Source: an uncultured Oscillospiraceae bacterium (lineage in GTDB: Bacteria; Bacillota; Clostridia; Oscillospirales; Acutalibacteraceae). From it: a DNA stretch of 7,355 nucleotides. Location: assembly GCA_900543395.1 (NCBI GenBank), contig UQQT01000065.1, positions 1 to 7,355 of the forward strand, given 5' to 3'. The notes under the pieces are model-generated. The model ran no database searches. It was not told the DNA's origin and was given only the letters and a program-made list of their open reading frames with translations. Below, in pieces: positions 1 through 3,486 of this stretch. A program made the translations under genes and the position numbers. Positions within the stretch are counted from its first letter, which is position 1; every line of letters starts with the position of its first letter.

Positions 1-55
1 AACAAAACATAACGTGTCTTTAAGGCGTGGTTCAGGTGCTTTATCGACAGTCTGA

Positions 56-80
56 GCGGACGGCGATTTTTGCCGTCCGC
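56..80. terminator. GC-rich hairpin, possible terminator of an off-window gene
   Basis: A perfect 9-bp stem, GCGGACGGC (56-64) with GCCGTCCGC (72-80), encloses a 7-base loop. On the plus strand it is followed by an AT-rich ATTTATATA rather than a clean T-run; on the minus strand no T-run follows. It could end a plus-strand gene lying left of the window, or be part of a repeated intergenic element. The orientation is uncertain. Confidence 0.4.
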
Positions 81-103
81 ATTTATATACATGCTGTTCA
101 TTT

Positions 104-205
104 TTAGGTTAATCGTAAAGTCAAGTTTCATTTTAAACTAAAAATCATAAAAAGTTAGGTTAATCGTAAACTTCACTTTCGTTTTAACCTGAAAAAATTA
201 CAATT
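104..205. repeat. 51-bp imperfect tandem repeat, two units
   Basis: The 16-mer TTAGGTTAATCGTAAA occurs at 104-119 and again at 155-170, exactly 51 bases apart. Similarity continues with scattered substitutions to about base 195 in the second unit. Each unit contains an inverted repeat: TTAGGTTAA with TTAAACTAA in the first (one mismatch) and TTAGGTTAA with TTAACCTGA in the second (all pairs allowed if one G-U is counted). The second unit overlaps the last three codons of the small minus-strand gene. It looks like a duplicated terminator or operator element. Confidence 0.7.
149..190 (-). terminator. Probable AT-rich terminator of the gpr-spoIIP operon
   Basis: Read on the minus strand, AGGTTAA (190-184) pairs with TTAACCT (163-157). 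Further weak pairing occurs inside, and AACTTTTT follows (T-run at 153-149). The stem overlaps the stop codon of the last operon gene. It is less GC-rich than a typical intrinsic terminator, so efficiency is uncertain, but position and polarity fit the end of the operon. Confidence 0.45.
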
Positions 206-342
206 TGTCCCTGTTCTTTCGATTCCACGTACTGTGTTCTGTACTTTGCGGTCATTACCCCCGCACAGGTGAAAAAGACGAAGCTTAAAAACGCGGTTAT
301 CAAGGCGTATACGTACAGAATTCGTTTATACTCATTTTTCAT
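184..342 (-). CDS. 52-aa single-pass membrane protein overlapping the end of spoIIP
   Basis: The reading frame starts at ATG 342-340 and ends at TAA 186-184. The protein begins MKNEYKRILYVY and ends GQIVIFSG. Residues about 8-31 form one hydrophobic segment (ALITAFLSFVFFTCAGVM at its core) behind a short basic N-terminus, which predicts a single-pass inner-membrane protein with a roughly 20-residue polar tail. A strong Shine-Dalgarno sequence, GGAGG at 356-352, lies nine bases upstream. The start codon overlaps the last codons of spoIIP by 11 bases, the usual arrangement for translational coupling, so it is very likely made together with SpoIIP. I do not recognise the family. A role in the forespore or mother-cell membrane is only a guess from the operon. 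The real-gene call is strong because of the binding site, overlap and membrane segment; the function is unknown. Confidence 0.8.
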   Translation of the reverse strand: MKNEYKRILYVYALITAFLSFVFFTCAGVMTAKYRTQYVESKEQGQIVIFSG

Positions 343-1462
343 TTATACAGTCCTCCAGCAGTTTGCCGAGCGCAGAAGCGACGTGATTTGCACTTCTGAC
401 GGCTTCTTCGAGAGTGTTCGCGTCCGTTCCGAATTCGAGCAGGAGAGAGTACGGGGTTACGTCCATGTTGTACTGCCTCCTTGCAAAAAATATCGGGCGC
501 ATGAGCGACGGAAAATCATTTTGAACGTACTTCTGCAAGGCGAGAGCGAACGCAAGATTTTCCTCCCAGTTCGGAAAGTTTGTAATCGAACCCTCCTCGC
601 GCCCCGCTATAATCATGACCTGAGCCGACTTTTCGCCGTTTATGTTCACGGTCGGTTTGTACCGCTCGTTATTGTCTGCGTAAATCGCGTCACGGTGAAC
701 GTCGAGCGTCACTTTAATCGACGGATATTCTTTAAGATATTTTTTTACCGTCTCCAGCGAGCGGTCATACGCGCCCGAATACGACTTATCGTAAATATTT
801 TCGTCGTGAATTACCGTAAATCCCATTTCGGTCAGAACGCTCGTCATTTCGCTGCCGACTCTGACCATATTAAGCGACGGGGCGGAGTTTCTGCTCTGCC
901 ATTTGTCGGAATAAACGCCGTTGTCCAGAAGCTTATAACACTCCGTCGTATGCGTGTGATAGATTAAAACGCTCGGCTTTGATTTATCCTCGATTTTCAG
1001 TGACGTAAAATTGTCAAGCATTTTTTCAAAGTCGGGTCTTTCTCCGTCCGTCGCGTTTTGAATTAAGATGTTTCCTATCGTATCGGTCGCTTTAGTTTCG
1101 GACATGTCCTTTTCGACGACCTTTCCCTTGTCGGGGTAAAGCCCCGCGTCGTAATCAGCCTGCGCTTTTTTGACAGCCTTTGATATGTCGGAATACGGGT
1201 CGTCCGGTTCATCGAGAACGCTGTCGTCTTTTTCGTCGCTAAGCTTTATATCCGGCTTCGGGTCAATTCGGTTCGAAATGTATTTTTCGATTTTTTCAAT
1301 CCCGTCGTACGGCAATGCAAGGCAGACGGATATTTTTGTAAGAAGCCCGGGCGATTCTTTCGTATTTAATTCCGAACGCAGGATAAAAGCCGTCGTTAAA
1401 AACGAAACGATAACAAAAACGGAAATAAGAGCGTCGCGCCCGATTTTTTTCTTTTGATTCAT
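332..1462 (-). CDS. spoIIP: Stage II sporulation protein P (SpoIIP), peptidoglycan hydrolase
   Basis: SpoIIP is the amidase/endopeptidase of the SpoIID-SpoIIM-SpoIIP complex that trims septal peptidoglycan during engulfment of the forespore. The protein is 376 aa. It has a basic N-terminus and one membrane segment at about residues 12-28 (ALISVFVIVSFLTTAFIL), an acidic low-complexity linker to about residue 130, and the catalytic domain at about 160-374. Family motifs present are VLIYHTHTTE (H169, H171, E174), LDVHRDA (H256), MIIAGREEG and LLEFG (E343); these His and Glu residues are the expected zinc and catalytic positions. The start chosen is ATG 1462-1460, eight bases after GGAGG (1475-1471). 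An in-frame ATG six codons upstream lacks such a site, and the frame stays open far into gpr, which is only a shadow. It lies 92 bases downstream of gpr, as in other spore formers, and its end overlaps a small membrane-protein gene. Confidence 0.96.
   Translation of the reverse strand: MNQKKKIGRDALISVFVIVSFLTTAFILRSELNTKESPGLLTKISVCLALPYDGIEKIEKYISNRIDPKPDIKLSDEKDDSVLDEPDDPYSDISKAVKKAQADYDAGLYPDKGKVVEKDMSETKATDTIGNILIQNATDGERPDFEKMLDNFTSLKIEDKSKPSVLIYHTHTTECYKLLDNGVYSDKWQSRNSAPSLNMVRVGSEMTSVLTEMGFTVIHDENIYDKSYSGAYDRSLETVKKYLKEYPSIKVTLDVHRDAIYADNNERYKPTVNINGEKSAQVMIIAGREEGSITNFPNWEENLAFALALQKYVQNDFPSLMRPIFFARRQYNMDVTPYSLLLEFGTDANTLEEAVRSANHVASALGKLLEDCINEK
352..356 (-). promoter_or_regulatory. 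Ribosome binding site of the small membrane-protein gene
   Basis: GGAGG on the minus strand lies inside the 3' end of spoIIP, nine bases before ATG 342-340. A consensus site at this spacing within a coding region is the main support for the 52-codon gene being real. Confidence 0.75.
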
Positions 1463-1496
1463 TTCGTACGCCTCCCGCATATTCGCTCTATAAAAA

Positions 1497-1525
1497 AGAA
1501 TATGCCGAAAACGCTTACCGCATAA
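1497..1525 (-). promoter_or_regulatory. Weak candidate sigma-E-like promoter for spoIIP
   Basis: On the minus strand, CATATTCT (1504-1497) resembles the sigma-E -10 consensus CATACAnT. It lies 14 bases from TTATGCG (1525-1519), a poor match to the -35 box. The predicted start would leave a leader of about 27 bases before the spoIIP ATG. In B. subtilis spoIIP has its own sigma-E promoter besides read-through from gpr; that precedent is the main reason to mention this site. Confidence 0.25.
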
Positions 1526-1554
1526 CCGCAAATCGGGGATAAAAACGCATTTTG

Positions 1555-2409
1555 CTACATAAGCGTGAGCATCTCCTGAGCGCAGATATTCGGCTGAAGC
1601 GCGCAGTTTATCGCAAGGGCAATGAGCTTTGCGCCCCGTTGGGATATCATATCGGCTTCCCTCGGACAGACTATCATATCGTAAATTTCGCTGTCGGATT
1701 CTTTTCCGCTCAGTTCGTCCGCTATGCTTTTTGCACTGATGACGGTCGGAATTCCAATAGAAATAACGGGAACTCCGATGGTTTTTTCGCTTATTTCGGA
1801 ACGTCTGTTTCCGACTCCCGACCCCGGAGAAATGCCCGTCGTGCTTATCTGAACGGTACTCGCGAGTCTTGACAGCTTCATGGCGGCGAGCGCGTCGACT
1901 GCAATTACCGCCGATGGCTTTACCTTTTCGGTAAGTCCTTTTATAATTTCGGATGTCTCTATTCCGGTTTTTCCGAGAACTCCGGGCGTTACTGCGCACA
2001 CGCTTCGAAGAAACGGCATGCCCATATCTTTTTTTAATTCTTCCGAAATATGGCGAGTCGCGAATATCATTGACGCACACATCGGACCGAGTGCGTCGGC
2101 TGTTATTTCGTCGTTGCCGAGTCCCGCCGTCAGCACGCATCCGTCTTTCGGCAGTACGTTTCGTATTTCCTCGATAAGTGCGGTCAGTCTGCCGTCGAGC
2201 AGCTGCGAATCATAAGAAAACGACGGAACCTCGACAGTTATATAACGCCCCATGGGCTTGCCTATGGCACGTTCGCCCTCTTTCGAAACGACCTTGATTT
2301 CGTTAACCCTCGCGTTTTCGTAATTTCTCGTTTCACTCTCGACTCCGTTTATTTTTTCCGTGCCTAAAAGACCGCGCCGTTCGAGCGCGATATCCGTTCG
2401 AAAATTCAT
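1555..2409 (-). CDS. gpr: GPR endopeptidase (germination protease, peptidase family A25)
   Basis: GPR cuts the small acid-soluble DNA-binding spore proteins when spores germinate; it is made in the forespore as a zymogen that processes itself. The protein is 284 aa, shorter than the roughly 370 aa of Bacillus enzymes but colinear with them. Conserved blocks are FRTDIALE at the N-terminus, GLGN (96-99), TADALGP with D105, VIAVDALAA with D172, STTGISPGSGVGNRR (189-203) and GVPVISIGIPTV (212-223). D105 and D172 correspond, by motif, to the two essential aspartates of the Bacillus megaterium enzyme. The zymogen cleavage site is probably TD6-I7A, which resembles the cleavage site in the substrate proteins and would give a very short six-residue propeptide. 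The start ATG is supported by AGGGAGG seven bases upstream. It is first in the minus-strand operon with spoIIP and is divergent from rpsT. Confidence 0.96.
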   Translation of the reverse strand: MNFRTDIALERRGLLGTEKINGVESETRNYENARVNEIKVVSKEGERAIGKPMGRYITVEVPSFSYDSQLLDGRLTALIEEIRNVLPKDGCVLTAGLGNDEITADALGPMCASMIFATRHISEELKKDMGMPFLRSVCAVTPGVLGKTGIETSEIIKGLTEKVKPSAVIAVDALAAMKLSRLASTVQISTTGISPGSGVGNRRSEISEKTIGVPVISIGIPTVISAKSIADELSGKESDSEIYDMIVCPREADMISQRGAKLIALAINCALQPNICAQEMLTLM

Positions 2410-2418
2410 AAAAATTCC

Positions 2419-2443
2419 TCCCTCTTATTATTTGCCCGAGGGA
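2419..2443 (-). promoter_or_regulatory. Inverted repeat covering the gpr ribosome binding site
   Basis: On the minus strand TCCCTC (2443-2438) is complementary to GAGGGA (2424-2419), with a 13-base loop. The downstream arm is part of the gpr Shine-Dalgarno sequence, so a transcript starting upstream of 2443 could fold to hide it. If transcription starts within or just after the loop, the upstream arm is absent and the fold cannot form. The stem is only six pairs, so this may be incidental. Confidence 0.3.
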
Positions 2444-2458
2444 TAAAAGATTATTTCA
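2426..2458 (-). promoter_or_regulatory. Candidate sporulation promoter of gpr (sigma-G/F-like)
   Basis: On the minus strand TGAAATA (2458-2452) and CAAATAATA (2434-2426) are separated by 17 bases. They resemble the sigma-G type -35 (TGAATA/GCATA) and -10 (CATAATA) boxes imperfectly. Forespore sigma control is established for gpr in Bacillus; the exact boxes here are inferred. A sigma-A-like alternative is TTGCAA (2482-2477), 16 bases, TATGAA. Confidence 0.35.
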
Positions 2459-2476
2459 TATTTTTTTAAAAAGTTA

Positions 2477-2505
2477 TTGCAATTCGGACACTAAAGTGGT
2501 ATTAT
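2477..2505 (+). promoter_or_regulatory. Sigma-A promoter of rpsT
   Basis: TTGCAA (2477-2482), a 17-base spacer and TATTAT (2500-2505) precede rpsT; an overlapping TATAAT lies at 2503-2508 with a longer spacer. The spacer contains the short dyad CACT-AA-AGTG (2489-2498). TTGCAA reads the same on both strands, so it could also serve a minus-strand promoter toward gpr. Confidence 0.6.
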
Positions 2506-2537
2506 AATAAACTGTATAAGACGAAGGAGGTGTCATA

Positions 2538-2801
2538 ATGCCTAACATTAAATCAGCGAAAAAACGCGTACTTGTTAACAAGACAAAGGCAGCCCGCAAT
2601 AAGTCTGCGAATTCTGCTCTTAAAACCGCGCTTAAGAAAGCTAATGTTGCTATCGATACTAACGCGGCAGACAAAGCAGACGCAGTTAAAGCCGCAGAGA
2701 AGAAGATTGACCAGGCAGTTGCTAAGGGACTTATCCATAAGAACAACGCTGCCCGTAAAAAATCTGCTCTTGCAGTAAAGCTTAATAAATCAAACGCTTG
2801 A
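2538..2801 (+). CDS. rpsT: 30S ribosomal protein S20
   Basis: S20 is a primary 16S rRNA-binding protein of the small subunit that helps the 30S body assemble. The 87-aa product has the normal family length. It begins MPNIKSAKKRV and is rich in Lys and Ala throughout; the GLIHKNNAARKKS block near residues 64-76 is the family's C-terminal signature. GGAGG seven bases before the ATG gives a strong start. Codon choice is more uniform than in its neighbours, as expected for a highly expressed gene. It is divergent from gpr-spoIIP, the same arrangement as in B. subtilis, and is followed after 48 bases by a small membrane-protein gene that probably shares its transcript, since no terminator lies between them. 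Confidence 0.98.
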   Translation: MPNIKSAKKRVLVNKTKAARNKSANSALKTALKKANVAIDTNAADKADAVKAAEKKIDQAVAKGLIHKNNAARKKSALAVKLNKSNA

Positions 2802-2849
2802 TAGTTTTCGGCGTTAGTTTTGCATTTATCAACGAAAGGATGGTTTCCA

Positions 2850-3026
2850 ATGAAAAAATTACTTAAAGTTATCGCTATCATCTCCGCTATCGCAGGTGTA
2901 GCTGCCGCAATTTATCTTGCCGTTAAGAAATTCACGGAGAAGAAACAGCAGATTGGCAACAATGAGGAGAACTACGTTTCCTGCTCATGCTGTGACGAGG
3001 AGTTCATCTCCGAGACTGTGGCCTGA
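2850..3026 (+). CDS. 58-aa membrane-anchored protein with a CxCC cluster
   Basis: The start used is ATG 2850, nine bases after AAAGGA; an upstream in-frame ATG at 2820 has no binding site and would add ten polar residues before the basic signal. The protein begins MKKLLKVIAIISAIAG and has one hydrophobic segment at about residues 5-24. A lysine-rich stretch (KKFTEKKQQ, 26-34) follows, then an acidic C-terminal tail with C45-S-C47-C48-D-E-E. Topology is likely N-terminal anchor with the basic stretch at the membrane surface. The three closely spaced cysteines could bind a metal or form disulfides, but they do not match a defined motif I can name. The family is not recognised. It lies 48 bases after rpsT and just before a strong terminator, so it is probably the last gene of the rpsT transcript. 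Confidence 0.82.
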   Translation: MKKLLKVIAIISAIAGVAAAIYLAVKKFTEKKQQIGNNEENYVSCSCCDEEFISETVA

Positions 3027-3064
3027 TCTGATATCGCTTGAGTTGGTATATGAAATGTTAAAGC

Positions 3065-3098
3065 AGAGTTGTGCCTTTCGGCGTGACTCTTCTTTTTT
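3065..3098 (+). terminator. Intrinsic terminator of the rpsT transcript
   Basis: AGAGTTGTGCC (3065-3075) pairs with GGCGTGACTCT (3080-3090) over 11 pairs, three of them G-U, around a UUUC loop. TC and six T follow. It lies 38 bases after the stop of the CxCC membrane-protein gene. Confidence 0.88.
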
Positions 3099-3116
3099 AT
3101 GATTAAGCAAGTAAGG

Positions 3117-3152
3117 AACCGCCCGAGGACATAACGCTCACGCGGTTTTTTT
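3117..3152 (+). terminator. Second, back-up terminator
   Basis: AACCGC (3117-3122) pairs with GCGGTT (3142-3147); inside, GAG (3125-3127) pairs with CTC (3137-3139). The T-run covers 3146-3152. It starts 18 bases after the first terminator with no gene between them, so it is either a tandem terminator or the end of a short untranslated transcript. Confidence 0.65.
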
Positions 3153-3195
3153 GTATTTGACTGCTTTTTTATATATACATAACTCTATTTTAAGC

Positions 3196-3241
3196 AAAAA
3201 AATTGAGTATTCACAGGTCAAATTCCTTATGAATACTCAAT
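3196..3241 (-). terminator. Terminator of tRNA-Leu
   Basis: On the minus strand, TTGAGTATTCA (3240-3230) and TGAATACTCAA (3213-3203) form a perfect 11-bp stem with a 16-base loop, followed by seven T (3202-3196). The stem begins two bases after the encoded CCA of the tRNA. The plus-strand complement lacks a T-run, so it acts on the minus strand. Confidence 0.88.
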
Positions 3242-3242
3242 A

Positions 3243-3329
3243 TGGTGCGGATGACGGGACTTGAACCCACATGAACTTGCATTCACTAGGACCTGAACCT
3301 AGCGCGTCTGCCAATTCCGCCACATCCGC
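3243..3329 (-). tRNA. tRNA-Leu (anticodon CAG), CCA encoded
   Basis: Read on the minus strand, the acceptor stem is GCGGATG (3329-3323) with CATCCGC, discriminator A, and genomically encoded CCA (3245-3243). The anticodon stem CTAGG/CCTAG holds the loop TTCAGGT, giving anticodon CAG (3295-3293), which reads the leucine codon CTG. The variable arm is long, with the stem TGAA/TTCA, as in class II tRNAs. The T loop is TTCAAGT with stem GTGGG/CCCGT containing two wobble pairs. The D region is GGAATTGGCAGACGC. All parts agree with leucine identity. The gene stands alone with its own promoter and terminator. Confidence 0.97.
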
Positions 3330-3335
3330 ATATAC

Positions 3336-3364
3336 AATTCCGCCGTTGTTTAAACGGCAGAATT
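3336..3364 (-). other. Hairpin in the tRNA-Leu 5' leader
   Basis: On the minus strand AATTCTGCCGTT (3364-3353) pairs with AACGGCGGAATT (3347-3336) over 12 pairs, one of them G-U, with loop TAAAC. The predicted transcription start near 3358 would include only the inner six pairs, GCCGTT/AACGGC, at the very 5' end of the precursor. The stem ends six bases before the mature tRNA 5' end and may affect 5' processing or stability of the precursor. Confidence 0.5.
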
Positions 3365-3393
3365 ATTATACATTAGCCGCGGGGTTATGTCAA
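3365..3393 (-). promoter_or_regulatory. Consensus sigma-A promoter of tRNA-Leu
   Basis: TTGACA (3393-3388), 17 bases, TATAAT (3370-3365) on the minus strand: both boxes match the consensus perfectly at ideal spacing. The start should lie near 3358, leaving a leader of about 29 bases before the tRNA. The -35 box sits in the centre and one arm of a 12-bp palindrome (3380-3405). Confidence 0.93.
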
Positions 3394-3410
3394 GACATAA
3401 CCCCGTTTTT
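3380..3410 (+). terminator. Plus-strand terminator palindrome overlapping the tRNA promoter
   Basis: CGGGGTTATGTC (3380-3391) is a perfect inverted repeat of GACATAACCCCG (3394-3405) with two bases between, followed on the plus strand by TTTTTATT. This has the form of an intrinsic terminator for plus-strand transcripts; on the minus strand no T-run follows. It would stop read-through from the rpsT side before it enters the mannosidase gene antisense. The same bases hold the tRNA-Leu -35 box. Confidence 0.7.
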
Positions 3411-3436
3411 ATTATGAAAAATAAATGCTTTGCCGA

Positions 3437-3471
3437 TTTATTTAATTTGTTCCGGTATTTGATTAAATAAA
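3437..3471. repeat. AT-only inverted repeat after the mannosidase gene
   Basis: TTTATTTAAT (3437-3446) and ATTAAATAAA (3462-3471) are perfect inverted repeats around 15 bases. The stem has no GC pair and no clear T-run follows on the minus strand, so it is at best a weak terminator of the mannosidase gene. No better minus-strand terminator exists before the tRNA promoter. Confidence 0.35.
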
Positions 3472-3486
3472 ATCATAACGGGAAAA

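Noticed and set aside
2..55. Stop-terminated plus-strand frame at the left edge (17 codons) that could be the tail of a gene
   Set aside because: It is too short to judge, and its end contains the TCGACAGTCT motif also seen in intergenic DNA at the right edge, so it is more likely non-coding.
269..967. 232-codon plus-strand frame opposite spoIIP
   Set aside because: It is the antisense shadow of spoIIP, has no binding site and has an Arg/Val-rich composition typical of reverse reading.
1463..2140. Open frame joined upstream of spoIIP, running through gpr in another frame (226 extra codons)
   Set aside because: The extension is rich in Arg, Ser and Asp with no family signature and overlaps the well-supported gpr. 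The GGAGG site and the membrane segment place the spoIIP start at 1462.
1880..2215. Plus-strand frames opposite gpr
   Set aside because: Antisense shadows of a clear protease gene, with no start signals or recognisable domains.
2474..2881. 135-codon minus-strand frame opposite rpsT, rich in Ala, Leu and Phe
   Set aside because: Its hydrophobic look comes from reading Lys/Ala codons of rpsT in reverse; it lacks a binding site and spans the rpsT promoter.
3099..3152. Riboswitch in the region of the second hairpin
   Set aside because: No gene follows on the plus strand, and I could not match the bases to a known riboswitch core.
3027..3329. tRNA-Leu as an attachment site for an integrated element
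   Set aside because: The DNA beyond the tRNA 3' end is the rpsT region with housekeeping content; no integrase and no repeat of the tRNA 3' end is visible.
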